DNA of 64,000 nucleotides from Petrotoga sp. 9PW.55.5.1 (lineage in GTDB: Bacteria; Thermotogota; Thermotogae; Petrotogales; Petrotogaceae): contig NZ_AUPM01000010.1 in the NCBI RefSeq assembly GCF_003265365.1, forward strand, positions 1 to 64,000, in the 5' to 3' direction. This document shows positions 8,281 through 16,703 of the stretch, in pieces; the first letter of the stretch is position 1, and each line of letters opens with the position of its first letter. The position numbers were made by a program, and so were the translations under genes. The notes beneath the pieces are model-generated. The model was not told where the DNA came from, searched no databases, and saw only the letters and a list, made by a program, of their open reading frames with translations.

Positions 8281-10941
8281 ATGGCAAAAAAATATGTTTA
8301 TGTATGGAACAAGAATAGAGTAGAAGGTAACTCTAAAATGAAAAACTTATTGGGTGGAAAAGGCGCCAACTTAGCTGAAATGGCTTCGCTTGGTTTACCA
8401 GTTCCTCCAGGTTTTACTATTTCTACGGAAGTATGTAAGTATTATTGGGAACATGACAAAAACTTTCCTGAAGATCTTAAACCAGCAGTAGAAGAAGCAA
8501 TTAAAGAATTAGAAAATGTGTCAGGAAAGAAATTTGGTGACAAAAATAACCCTTTACTAGTTTCTGTTAGATCTGGGGCTGCAATATCTATGCCTGGTAT
8601 GATGGATACCATATTAAACTTAGGTCTTAATGATGTATCTGTTGAAGGTATGGCAAAGTTAACTAACAATGAAAGATTTGCGTGGGATTCCTACAGGAGA
8701 TTCATTCAGATGTTTGGGGACGTTGCACTTGGTATTCCGCACGAAAAATTCGAAGAAGCCTTAGCTGAAGTAAAGAGCGAAAAAGGTGTAAAGCAAGATA
8801 TAGAATTAGATGCTGATGACTTCAAAAAGGTTGTAGAGTTATATAAAAAATTATATAAAGAAGAGGGGAAAGAATTCCCCCAAGATCCCATGGAACAATT
8901 ATGGATTTCTATAGAAGCCGTTTTTGGTAGCTGGAATAATCCTAGAGCTATAAAATATAGGCAAATTAATGAAATGGACAAAGAAGGTTTGCTTGGTACT
9001 GCTGTAAACGTAGTTGCAATGGTATTTGGAAATATGGGAGAAGACAGTGGAACAGGTGTTGCTTTCACACGTGACCCAAATACTGGAGAAAAGAAATTCT
9101 ACGGAGAATTTCTTACCAACGCACAAGGTGAAGACGTTGTTGCAGGTATAAGAACTCCAAAAAGTTTAGATGAGTTGAGAAATATCAACCCTAAGGTATA
9201 TAACCAATTGTTGGAATTGATGGATAAATTAGAAAAACACTTTAGGGACATGCAAGATGTTGAATTCACCGTAGAAAGAGGCCAGTTGTTCTTATTACAG
9301 ACAAGGAGCGGGAAAAGAACAGCGGCGGCGGCCGTAAAGATAGCGGTAGATATGGAAAAAGAAGGATTAATTGATAAAAAAGAAGCTGTAATGAGAGTTA
9401 AACCAAGCGATATAGAAAAATTGTTACATCCTTTATTTGATGCAGAAGAATTGAAGAAAGCTCAATACATTGGAAAGGGGTTACCGGCTTCTCCTGGCGC
9501 GGCAACAGGGAAAATAGTTTTTAGTGCCGATGATGCAGAAAGTGAAGCAAAAAATGGTGAAAAAGTAATATTAGCAAGGCCAGAAACCTCGCCAGAAGAT
9601 GTTGGTGGTATGAACGTTGCTGAAGGTATATTGACATCCCGTGGCGGAATGACTTCTCATGCCGCAGTTGTAGCTAGAGGTATGGGGAAAACCGCTGTTG
9701 TAGGAGCAGAAGATATCGTTATTGACCTGAAAAATAAAGTAATAAGATCCAATGGAGTTGAATTAAAAGAAGGAGATTGGATCTCCATTGACGGTAATGA
9801 AGGTAAAGTTTATGCTGGAAAGGTTAAGACAGTAAGACCTGAAGGATTAGCTGGAGATATTTCTACGCTGCTTGAATATGCTGACGAAGTGTCAGATTTA
9901 GGTGTGAGAGCAAATGCAGATATTCCAAGAGATGCGAAGGTAGCAAGAGAATTTGGAGCACAAGGTATAGGGTTATGTAGAACAGAACATATGTTCTTTG
10001 GTCCTGAAAGAATAACCAAGATGAGAAGAATGATTGTTTCTAAAACTGAAGAGCAACGAAGAGCCGCGTTAGAAGAATTATTGCCTTTCCAAAGATCGGA
10101 TTTCAAAGGATTATTTGAAGAAATGGAAGGCTTCTCTGTTACGATAAGGCTTTTAGATCCACCACTTCACGAATTTGTTCCTGAAACTGATGAACAAATT
10201 AAAGAGGTTGTAAAAACATTAGGTGTAAGTGAAGATGAGCTGAGGCAAACCGTTAAAGATTTAGAAGAGTTCAACCCAATGATGGGTCATAGAGGTGTTA
10301 GGTTAGCTATTACCTATCCTGAAATTGCTGAAATGCAGACAAAAGCGATAATTTTAGCAGCTATTGATATGATTAAAGAAGGTAAAAAAGTTAAACCAGA
10401 AATTATGATTCCGTTGGTTGGAAATGTAAAAGAACTCACAATACTTAAAGATTCAATAAAAGAAATAGCTGATGAATTAATAAAAGAAAATGGAGTAGAT
10501 TTAGAATACAAAATTGGTACAATGATAGAAGTTCCTAGAGCATGTGTTGTAGCAGATCAAATAGGTGCTGAAGCAGATTTCTTTAGTTTTGGTACAAATG
10601 ATCTTACTCAGCTTGGTTTAGGTTTCTCAAGAGATGATTATGGGAAATTTGTAGGTGATTATATAGAAAAAGGAGTTTATGAAAAGGATCCATTCCAACA
10701 AATAGATAGAGAAGGGGTAGGAAGGTTAATAAAGCTCGCCCTTGATGGAGGGAGATCAGTTAATCCACAATTAAAAGTTGGGATTTGTGGAGAACATGGA
10801 GGAGATCCTTACTCCATAGAGTTTGCTCATTTAGTTGGATTAGATTATGTCAGCTGTTCTCCATATAGAGTTCCTGTTGCACGGTTAGCTGCTGCTCAGG
10901 CTGCAGTAACGTACAAAAGAGGAAAAAGTGTAAATTATTAG
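8281..10941 (+). CDS. ppdK: Pyruvate, phosphate dikinase
   Basis: Interconverts pyruvate + ATP + Pi with phosphoenolpyruvate + AMP + PPi; in PPi-using anaerobes it often runs in the glycolytic direction. The length of 886 residues is typical. Visible parts are the ATP-grasp domain (LLGGKGANLAEMASLGLPVP, SVRSGAAISMPGMMDTILNLG), the swivelling phosphohistidine domain (SRGGMTSHAAVVARG) and the TIM-barrel PEP-binding domain with GICGEHGGDP, VSCSPYRVPVARLAAAQA and the catalytic Cys in CGEH. The start ATG follows TTAGGAGGGG. It is monocistronic, with a clear terminator just downstream. A TATAAT at 8199-8204 may be its -10, but no -35 accompanies it. Confidence 0.97.
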   Translation: MAKKYVYVWNKNRVEGNSKMKNLLGGKGANLAEMASLGLPVPPGFTISTEVCKYYWEHDKNFPEDLKPAVEEAIKELENVSGKKFGDKNNPLLVSVRSGAAISMPGMMDTILNLGLNDVSVEGMAKLTNNERFAWDSYRRFIQMFGDVALGIPHEKFEEALAEVKSEKGVKQDIELDADDFKKVVELYKKLYKEEGKEFPQDPMEQLWISIEAVFGSWNNPRAIKYRQINEMDKEGLLGTAVNVVAMVFGNMGEDSGTGVAFTRDPNTGEKKFYGEFLTNAQGEDVVAGIRTPKSLDELRNINPKVYNQLLELMDKLEKHFRDMQDVEFTVERGQLFLLQTRSGKRTAAAAVKIAVDMEKEGLIDKKEAVMRVKPSDIEKLLHPLFDAEELKKAQYIGKGLPASPGAATGKIVFSADDAESEAKNGEKVILARPETSPEDVGGMNVAEGILTSRGGMTSHAAVVARGMGKTAVVGAEDIVIDLKNKVIRSNGVELKEGDWISIDGNEGKVYAGKVKTVRPEGLAGDISTLLEYADEVSDLGVRANADIPRDAKVAREFGAQGIGLCRTEHMFFGPERITKMRRMIVSKTEEQRRAALEELLPFQRSDFKGLFEEMEGFSVTIRLLDPPLHEFVPETDEQIKEVVKTLGVSEDELRQTVKDLEEFNPMMGHRGVRLAITYPEIAEMQTKAIILAAIDMIKEGKKVKPEIMIPLVGNVKELTILKDSIKEIADELIKENGVDLEYKIGTMIEVPRACVVADQIGAEADFFSFGTNDLTQLGLGFSRDDYGKFVGDYIEKGVYEKDPFQQIDREGVGRLIKLALDGGRSVNPQLKVGICGEHGGDPYSIEFAHLVGLDYVSCSPYRVPVARLAAAQAAVTYKRGKSVNY

Positions 10942-10958
10942 ATATATCCACAAATTAT

Positions 10959-10988
10959 AAGGGGATTTTACATCCCCTTTTTCTTTTT
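10959..10988 (+). terminator. Rho-independent terminator of ppdK
   Basis: A stem AAGGGGAT / ATCCCCTT (10959-10966 and 10972-10979) with a 5-nt loop is followed by TTTCTTTTT. It lies 17 nt after the ppdK stop. Confidence 0.85.
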
Positions 10989-11014
10989 GAAATTTACCAA
11001 AAATTTGGTAAAAT
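10987..11014 (+). promoter_or_regulatory. metF promoter with a palindromic operator in the spacer
   Basis: TTGAAA (10987-10992) and TAAAAT (11009-11014) are separated by 16 nt. A perfect inverted repeat, TTTACCAAA-AA-TTTGGTAAA (10993-11012), fills the spacer and enters the -10, which is where a repressor would bind to block RNA polymerase. The start codon of metF lies 44 nt further on. No SAM riboswitch-like fold was seen in the short leader. Confidence 0.6.
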
Positions 11015-11057
11015 TGTGACTAAATAGTTGTTATCTTTATTTCCGGGGTGATAAAAT

Positions 11058-12005
11058 TTGAAAATAATTGATTTTATATGTCAATCTGAAAAACCTATTT
11101 TATCATTTGAAATCATTCCTCCTCAGGTTGGTGAGAGCATTGATTCAATATTTAAAGCAATTGACAATTTGATTGAATTTTCACCGAAATTTATTAATGT
11201 AACAAAACATGCGGATGAGATCGAATATTTGGAAGAAAACGATAAAATAGTGAAAATAATCAAAAAGAAAAGGCCTGGCACAGTTGGAATAAGTGCATCT
11301 ATAAAACATAGGTATAATATAGAAGTTGTACCCCATCTAATATGTACAGGAATTAACAAATATCAATTAGAGGAAATATTGGTCGATCTAAATTATCTGA
11401 AGATAGATAATGTCCTTGTATTAAGAGGAGATAAAAAGAAATACACATGGAGAGAAGACGGAGAATACGATCATGCTTATCAATTGGTAAAACAGATATC
11501 AGACATGAATAAGGGTATATATACAACTCCAACAAAAGAACATAATCCTACTAATTTTTGCATTGGAGTTGCAGGATATCCTGAAAAACATTTTGAATCA
11601 CCAAACTTTGAAAAAGACCTTGAATATTTAAAATTAAAAGTTGATATGGGCGCAGAGTTTATTATAACTCAAATGTTTTTTGATGTAGAATATTATTTAA
11701 ATTTTGTTCAAAAGGTAAGAAATTTTGGAATAGAAGTACCAATAATTCCAGGCATAAAACCAGTAGCTAGTAAGAAATCGTTGTATAATATTCCACAAAA
11801 TTTTCATGTAAATATACCGAAAAACATGGTTGAAGATTTTGATAATGCAGTTACTGCTCAAGACGAATTCAGTGTAGGGGTTAAACATACCGTCGATTTA
11901 ATAGCAAAATTATTAGAATTAGGGGTACCAGGAATACATCTTTTTACAATGGGGAAAGGGAAGATAATTAAAGCAGTTTTAAAAGAATTCAGGGAAGTAT
12001 TTTAG
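11058..12005 (+). CDS. metF: Methylenetetrahydrofolate reductase family protein (MetF)
   Basis: A TIM-barrel flavoprotein of 315 residues that reduces 5,10-methylene-THF to 5-methyl-THF for methionine synthesis. Family features are LSFEIIPP near the N-terminus, VVPHLICTG, the LVLRGD segment, IGVAGYPEKH and the GAEFIITQMFFD / IPIIPGIKP stretch; the C-terminus ends with GVPGIHLFTMGKG. The start is TTG with GGGGTGAT 6 nt upstream. It is transcribed alone from a promoter that carries a palindromic operator and ends in a terminator. No metH or folate genes are nearby. Confidence 0.92.
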   Translation: MKIIDFICQSEKPILSFEIIPPQVGESIDSIFKAIDNLIEFSPKFINVTKHADEIEYLEENDKIVKIIKKKRPGTVGISASIKHRYNIEVVPHLICTGINKYQLEEILVDLNYLKIDNVLVLRGDKKKYTWREDGEYDHAYQLVKQISDMNKGIYTTPTKEHNPTNFCIGVAGYPEKHFESPNFEKDLEYLKLKVDMGAEFIITQMFFDVEYYLNFVQKVRNFGIEVPIIPGIKPVASKKSLYNIPQNFHVNIPKNMVEDFDNAVTAQDEFSVGVKHTVDLIAKLLELGVPGIHLFTMGKGKIIKAVLKEFREVF

Positions 12006-12019
12006 TAATAAACAGATAA

Positions 12020-12050
12020 AATAAAAACTGGTAATTAGCCAGTTTTTATT
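12020..12050. terminator. Bidirectional terminator between metF and tRNA-Trp
   Basis: A 12-bp stem, AATAAAAACTGG / CCAGTTTTTATT (12020-12031 and 12039-12050), has a 7-nt loop. T-rich arms on both strands let it serve metF on plus and tRNA-Trp on minus. Confidence 0.75.
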
Positions 12051-12097
12051 TTGCTTTCATGAATTTAATTTTTGAGGAGGCAAAAGGATAGAAGTTA

Positions 12098-12173
12098 TGG
12101 CACGCCCGGAGGGACTTGAACCCCCAGCCTGCGGTTTTGGAGACCGCCGCTCTACCAATTGAGCTACAGGCGT
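12098..12173 (-). tRNA. tRNA-Trp (anticodon CCA)
   Basis: A 76-nt cloverleaf on the minus strand. The 5' acceptor arm ACGCCTG pairs with CGGGCGT, the D arm contains AGCTCAATTGGTAGAGC, the anticodon loop is CTCCAAA (anticodon CCA), the T arm contains GGTTCAAGTCC, and the 3' CCA is encoded. A good promoter lies just upstream and a terminator downstream, so it forms its own transcription unit. Confidence 0.96.
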
Positions 12174-12184
12174 ATCGCTATGTA

Positions 12185-12213
12185 ATTATAGCACAAAAAA
12201 ATAAATACTTCAA
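12185..12213 (-). promoter_or_regulatory. Promoter of tRNA-Trp
   Basis: Read on minus: TTGAAG (12213-12208), a 17-nt spacer, then TATAAT (12190-12185) with an extended -10 TGC before it. The expected start site is a few nt before the tRNA 5' end at 12173. Confidence 0.75.
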
Positions 12214-12489
12214 GAGTATTTTTCTTTAAATTAAAGTGAATTGATTTGTTAACATTGTTTTGGTATGCTTATTAATAAAGAAAAACAACCTATCGGTTGA
12301 AAAAAAGATAAGTATTTTTATATTATAAAAATATTAACATAATAGTAACCTTAAATTATAGCAGAACTTTTACTTTTTTCATACTTTTTACCAAATATCT
12401 TTTTTTTTATAGTATACTAAGAAAGGATTTGTTTTGGCATTAAAAATAAAAAGAAAATTCCTAATAATTCACCACTTATGAGGTGATCA
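12214..12489. other. Intergenic region upstream of ffh
   Basis: With the tRNA-Trp promoter this gene-free stretch exceeds 300 nt. It is very AT-rich. On the minus strand it holds a second extended -10 (TGCTATAAT, 12363-12355) and, 50-60 nt downstream, a CAACC-GATA-GGTTG hairpin followed by TTTTTC (about 12302-12285), together a possible short transcript. An AT hairpin (arms 12313-12321 and 12325-12333) lies between them. On plus, TATACT at 12413-12418 could be the ffh -10, but no -35 fits. No coding potential was seen. Confidence 0.4.
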
Positions 12490-13812
12490 ATGGTGTTTGA
12501 CAGTTTACAAAAAAAACTCTCGGGAGTTTTTAAGAGTTTATCAGGAAAAGGGAAATTAACCGAAAAGAATATAAAAGATGCTATGAGAGAAGTAAAGCTT
12601 TCTCTTTTAGAAGCTGATGTTCATTATAAAGTGGTAAAAGAATTGATAGATAAAGTTAAAGAAGAAGCTCTGGGAGAAAAAGTATTGGAAAGTTTAACTC
12701 CCGATCAAGAGTTTATAAGAATAGTTAGAGACGATCTGATTGAATTAATGGGTGGAAAAGAGAATAACAAAATTACGGTATCTCGAAACCCAGGTTTTAT
12801 AATGTTAACGGGGTTACAAGGAAGTGGAAAAACAACAACAGCCGCTAAATTAGCTAATTTCTACAAAAAGAAAGGCAAGAATCCATTACTTGTTGCAGCA
12901 GATACTTACCGTCCTGCAGCGATAGATCAATTAATTCAATTAGGAGAAGATATTGGAATACCTGTTTTTACAGGCGATAAGTATAATGCTGTTAAAATTG
13001 TTGAAGAAAGCAAAAAATACGCTGAAAAACTTTTACACGATATAGTTATTGTCGATACGGCTGGAAGATTGCATATAGATGAAAAGATGATGGAAGAGCT
13101 TGAAAAGATAAAGGAAATAATAAGTCCTGATGAAATACTGATGGTAGTAGATTCTATGGTAGGGCAAGATGCTGTTAACTCTGCTAAAGATTTCAATGAT
13201 AGACTAGATTTATCAGGATTCATCGTAACAAAATTAGATGGTGACTCCCGTGGCGGTGTGATTATTTCTATAAGGTATATAACAGGGAAACCTGTGAAAA
13301 TGGTGGGAATTGGAGAAAAGATAGAAGATTTAGAAGAGTTTTTTCCTGATAGATACGTGGGAAGAATATTAGGAATGGGGGATGTGCTCTCCTTTATCGA
13401 AAAGGTTGAAAAAGATATAGATAAAAAGAAAGCAGAAGAAGATGCAGAGAGGTTTTTGGAGGGAAAATTTGATTTAATGGATTTTTTAGAGCAAATTAGA
13501 CAAATAAAAAAAATGGGTCCTTTAAGTAATTTATTAGAGATGGTACCCGGTGTTCCCAAAGGTCAAGTTGATGTTAGCAAAGGAGAAAATGAATTAAGAA
13601 AGTTTGAGGCCATAATCAATTCTATGACTTTAAAAGAGAGAAAAAGTCCACGTATTCTCACATATTCTAGGAAACAGAGAATAGCGAAAGGAAGTGGAAC
13701 AACACTTCAAGATATCAATAGGTTATTAAAATCATACGATCAGCTAAAAAAAACAATGAAACAAATGAGGAAATTTAAAGGGAAAAAATTGATGAAAAAT
13801 CTACCTTTTTAA
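12490..13812 (+). CDS. ffh: Signal recognition particle protein Ffh
   Basis: The SRP54 GTPase, which with 4.5S RNA directs ribosomes making membrane proteins to FtsY. It has 440 residues: an N domain, the G domain with GLQGSGKTTTAAKLA (P-loop, about residues 107-121), DTYRPAA, DTAGRLHID, TKLDGDSRGG and a GIGEKIEDLEEF motif, then the methionine-containing M domain starting near FDLMDFLEQI. The start ATG follows GAGGTGATC. It heads a conserved operon: rpsP starts 40 nt later, then khpA, rimM, trmD, a methyltransferase, rplS and lepB. Confidence 0.98.
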   Translation: MVFDSLQKKLSGVFKSLSGKGKLTEKNIKDAMREVKLSLLEADVHYKVVKELIDKVKEEALGEKVLESLTPDQEFIRIVRDDLIELMGGKENNKITVSRNPGFIMLTGLQGSGKTTTAAKLANFYKKKGKNPLLVAADTYRPAAIDQLIQLGEDIGIPVFTGDKYNAVKIVEESKKYAEKLLHDIVIVDTAGRLHIDEKMMEELEKIKEIISPDEILMVVDSMVGQDAVNSAKDFNDRLDLSGFIVTKLDGDSRGGVIISIRYITGKPVKMVGIGEKIEDLEEFFPDRYVGRILGMGDVLSFIEKVEKDIDKKKAEEDAERFLEGKFDLMDFLEQIRQIKKMGPLSNLLEMVPGVPKGQVDVSKGENELRKFEAIINSMTLKERKSPRILTYSRKQRIAKGSGTTLQDINRLLKSYDQLKKTMKQMRKFKGKKLMKNLPF

Positions 13813-13852
13813 AGCAAATATTATTTTTTAAAATAAATGTGGAGGTGTATCA

Positions 13853-14185
13853 ATGGTAAAAATTAGATTGAACAGGATGGGTAGGAGACATCAACCATTT
13901 TATCGTATAGTTATAGTTGATTCTAGGAATAAAAGAAGTGGAAAGTATATAGAGTCCATTGGATATTATGACCCCTTAAACGAATCAAATCAATACAAAG
14001 TTGACGAAGATAAAGCTTTAGATTGGCTTTTAAAAGGTGCTCAGCCAACAGATACAGCAAGAAGAATCTTAAGGAAGATGGGGGTTATGAAAAGGTTTGA
14101 TGAGATTAAATATAAATCAACAAAAGAAAAGAAATTGAATAAAACCGAAGTATCCCTAGAAAATGAAGGAGAAACCGTTGAATGA
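13853..14185 (+). CDS. rpsP: 30S ribosomal protein S16
   Basis: A small-subunit assembly protein. The N-terminus [20 protein letters not shown] is the S16 signature, followed by [10 protein letters not shown] and a [19 protein letters not shown] helix. It has 110 residues with a charged C-terminal tail longer than in many bacteria. A strong GGAGGTG precedes the ATG. Its stop overlaps the ATG of khpA by 4 nt, which indicates translational coupling. Confidence 0.98.
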   Translation: MVKIRLNRMGRRHQPFYRIVIVDSRNKRSGKYIESIGYYDPLNESNQYKVDEDKALDWLLKGAQPTDTARRILRKMGVMKRFDEIKYKSTKEKKLNKTEVSLENEGETVE

Positions 14186-14412
14186 AGCACTTAATATCAG
14201 AAATAATAAACAAAATAGTTAAGCATCCAGAAGATGTAAAAATAAATGAGATTGAAGAAGAGGGTACTATAATTTTTGAAATATTCGTTAATCCAGAAGA
14301 TGTTGGGCAAATAATAGGAAAAGATGGAAGAACAATAAAATCTATAAACATACTATTAAACGCAGCAAAAAAAGATTCCGAAAGGAAATTTATTTTAAGA
14401 GTAATTAGGTGA
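14182..14412 (+). CDS. khpA: KH-domain RNA-binding protein KhpA
   Basis: A 76-residue protein that is a single KH domain. The GxxG RNA-binding loop is in [12 protein letters not shown], preceded by VNPEDVGQ. KhpA proteins bind structured RNAs and in Firmicutes pair with KhpB. Its position between rpsP and rimM is conserved in Thermotogae and Firmicutes. Its ATG overlaps the rpsP stop, and its stop is followed closely by the rimM start. Confidence 0.94.
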   Translation: MKHLISEIINKIVKHPEDVKINEIEEEGTIIFEIFVNPEDVGQIIGKDGRTIKSINILLNAAKKDSERKFILRVIR

Positions 14413-14417
14413 GTAAT

Positions 14418-14984
14418 TTGAATAGTTTAAAAAATCTTTTGGACAACAAGATATCTGTGGGTAAGATCGTAAACAGTCACGGTGTGAAAGGCGAAGTCAA
14501 GATATTACCTTTCACTAATTTAAAATCCTTAATTAGAGAATTAGATCATGTTATATTATTTAATCCCTCTAATAAAAGCTTCTTCTTTAGTAAAGTTTTG
14601 AAAGTAAAGGATTTAAATAGATTTTATGTGTTAGCTCTACAAGGTGTCACAAATATTGATGAAGCAAAAAAGATGATGGGATACGAAATTTACACAGATA
14701 TGAAAAATCTTCCATATCTTGAAGAAGATGAATATTATTGGTTTGAAATTTTAGAGTCAAAAGTTTATTATGAAGATGGAGAATATATAGGACAAGTTCA
14801 AGAAATCATAGAAACTGGAGCAAATGATGTTATTTCAGTTGTCAAAGAAGAACCAAACGGAGAAACAAAAGAAACACTAATACCTATGACGGATTATTAC
14901 ATAGTTGATTTGAAAAAAAATGAAAAGACGATCATAACAAAAAAGATGGATTGGTACAATGAAGGAAAAGAAGATGCCGATTGA
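14418..14984 (+). CDS. rimM: 16S rRNA processing protein RimM
   Basis: A maturation factor for the 30S head that binds S19. It has 188 residues: an N-terminal barrel (VGKIVNSHGVKGEVKILPFT) and a C-terminal PRC-barrel (YYWFEILESKVY ... VQEIIETGANDVISV, TLIPMTDYYIVDL). The start is TTG 14418, with AGGTGA 5 nt before it; an in-frame GTG at 14409 falls inside that site and is less likely. The end overlaps trmD. Confidence 0.93.
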   Translation: MNSLKNLLDNKISVGKIVNSHGVKGEVKILPFTNLKSLIRELDHVILFNPSNKSFFFSKVLKVKDLNRFYVLALQGVTNIDEAKKMMGYEIYTDMKNLPYLEEDEYYWFEILESKVYYEDGEYIGQVQEIIETGANDVISVVKEEPNGETKETLIPMTDYYIVDLKKNEKTIITKKMDWYNEGKEDAD

Positions 14985-15744
14985 AATAAAAGTTCTTTCC
15001 ATTTTTCCAGATATGTTTGATATTATAAAAAAATATGGGGTTATAAAAAGAGCTTTAGATAAAAATCTGGTAAATATAGACTTAGTAAACATAAGAGATT
15101 ATACAAGAGACAAACATAAAGTAACGGATAAGCCCGGTTATGGTGGAAATAACGGCATGGTTATGTTAGCTGAACCCTTTTATAGATTTTATGATGAGTA
15201 TCTTTCTTTGAAAGGCCATAAACCTTATGTAGTATTACCTTCCCCTCAAGGAAGTATTTTTAATAACGATATAGCTTTCGAGTTATCGCAAAAAGAAGAA
15301 TTGATATTTTTTTGTGGAAGATATGAAGGAATAGATGAAAGAGTCAAAAATATTATAGATATAGAGATTTCAATTGGTGATTATGTTCTAACTGGTGGAG
15401 AAATTCCCACAATGGTTATGATTGACTCCCTACTTAGGTTCATTCCAGGAGTTGTTGGAAAAAAAGAAAGTGTTGAGAATGATTCTTTTTTTAATGGACT
15501 TTTAGATCATTCACATTATACTAAACCCGCAGATTTCAAAGGTATGAAGGTTCCAGACGTTCTTTTAAGTGGGGATCACGGAAAAATTGAATCTTATAGG
15601 AAAAAAGATAGTTTGCTTAAAACGATAATAAAGAGGCCAGATCTTTTTATAAAAAAAGAGCTTGATTTCGAAGAAAAAGAATTATTAGTAGAAATTATTA
15701 AAGAAATGATCAACAAAAACACAAAATACTTTGAGAGGTCTTGA
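14974..15744 (+). CDS. trmD: tRNA (guanine-N1)-methyltransferase TrmD
   Basis: Makes m1G37 in tRNAs and so prevents frameshifting. A SPOUT-fold protein of 256 residues with the trefoil-knot motifs FCGRYEGIDERV, IGDYVLTGGE and PGVVGKKESVENDSF; DKPGYGGNNGMVM varies from the usual GGGxGMVM. The C-terminal domain begins near LLDHSHYTKPADFKGMKVP. ATG 14974 is chosen, with AAGGA 7 nt upstream; an in-frame ATG at 14959 is possible. It overlaps the end of rimM and is followed after 1 nt by the next methyltransferase gene. Confidence 0.96.
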   Translation: MPIEIKVLSIFPDMFDIIKKYGVIKRALDKNLVNIDLVNIRDYTRDKHKVTDKPGYGGNNGMVMLAEPFYRFYDEYLSLKGHKPYVVLPSPQGSIFNNDIAFELSQKEELIFFCGRYEGIDERVKNIIDIEISIGDYVLTGGEIPTMVMIDSLLRFIPGVVGKKESVENDSFFNGLLDHSHYTKPADFKGMKVPDVLLSGDHGKIESYRKKDSLLKTIIKRPDLFIKKELDFEEKELLVEIIKEMINKNTKYFERS

Positions 15745-15745
15745 A

Positions 15746-16309
15746 ATGCTTGATAAAGTTTATGTGGCCCTGATACATTATCCTATACTCAAAAAAGACG
15801 GGACAATAGTATCAACAGCTGTTACAAATTTTGATGTTCATGATATATCAAGAAGTTGTAAAACATACAATATTAAAAAATATTTCTTAGTAAGTAATTT
15901 GCCTGCACAAAGAAAAATAGTTGAAAGAGTTATTGATTATTGGGTCTATGGCCATGGCGGAGAATTTAACCCAAACAGAAAGCAAGCGCTAGAAATATTT
16001 GAAATGGAGCATTATTTGGAAGACGTTATTGAAAGAATAGAAGAAATCGAAGGAGAAAAACCTAAAATAGTCTTTACATCAGCTAAGGCAAGAAAAAATG
16101 TTGTTACTCATGAAAAGTTAAAAGATATTATCAGAACATGTAAAGATCCAATCTTAATACTATTTGGTACTGGATGGGGAATGCCGGAAGAGATTAGAGA
16201 AATATCTGATTATGATTTGGAACCAATCAAAGCAAATTCAGAATTTAACCACCTTTCTGTTAGAGCTGCTGTAGCTATAACATTAGATAGATTGATAGGT
16301 GAAAATTAA
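15746..16309 (+). CDS. SPOUT-fold RNA methyltransferase (TM1570-type)
   Basis: A 187-residue protein of the RNA methyltransferase family found between trmD and rplS in Thermotogae. Visible features are VYVALIHYPILKKDGTIVST, the DVHDISRSCKTYNI segment, LILFGTGWGMPEEI (the SAM-binding knot region) and a FNHLSVRAAVAITLDRLIG C-terminal helix. The RNA target is unknown. ATG 15746 has AGAGGT 6 nt upstream and begins 1 nt after the trmD stop; an in-frame TTG at 15731 is less likely. Confidence 0.88.
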   Translation: MLDKVYVALIHYPILKKDGTIVSTAVTNFDVHDISRSCKTYNIKKYFLVSNLPAQRKIVERVIDYWVYGHGGEFNPNRKQALEIFEMEHYLEDVIERIEEIEGEKPKIVFTSAKARKNVVTHEKLKDIIRTCKDPILILFGTGWGMPEEIREISDYDLEPIKANSEFNHLSVRAAVAITLDRLIGEN

Positions 16310-16343
16310 AAATTAAATAAATTGATTTTGGGAGGTTTTTAAA

Positions 16344-16703
16344 ATGGATAAATTGATAAATGCTGTAGAAACAAATTATAAAAAAGAAGAAATTCCTGAA
16401 ATTAGGCCAGGAGATACGGTCAGGGTTAATGTAAGAGTTGTAGAAGGTGAAGGAGAAAGGAAAAGAGAAAGAATTCAACCATTTGAAGGAATTGTTTTAA
16501 AAATAAGAGGGTCCGGATTAGGTAAATCATTTACCGTTAGAAAAATAGGGGCAGATAGGGTAGGAGTGGAAAGAATATTTCCATTTCATTCACCATCAAT
16601 CAGCAGTGTAGAAGTTTTGAGGAAAGGTAAAGCAAGAAGAGCAAAATTATACTATTTAAGAGATGTAAAAGGTAAGATAAGGATTAAAGAGAGAAAGGAT
16701 TGA
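16344..16703 (+). CDS. rplS: 50S ribosomal protein L19
   Basis: A large-subunit protein at the 30S interface. Characteristic parts are [53 protein letters not shown] and [16 protein letters not shown]. It has 119 residues, a normal length. The ATG has GGGAGG 9 nt upstream. Its TGA overlaps the TTG at the head of lepB. Confidence 0.98.
   Translation: MDKLINAVETNYKKEEIPEIRPGDTVRVNVRVVEGEGERKRERIQPFEGIVLKIRGSGLGKSFTVRKIGADRVGVERIFPFHSPSISSVEVLRKGKARRAKLYYLRDVKGKIRIKERKD

Noticed and set aside
12210-12236. Small hairpin AATACT / AGTATT with a T-tract on plus
   Set aside because: The stem is only 6 bp and AT-rich, overlaps the tRNA-Trp -35 box, and no plus transcript is expected there.
14986-14991. 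ATA as the start codon of trmD (ATA AAA GTT CTT)
   Set aside because: It fits the family N-terminus, but there is no Shine-Dalgarno at the right distance, while ATG 14974 has AAGGA 7 nt upstream.
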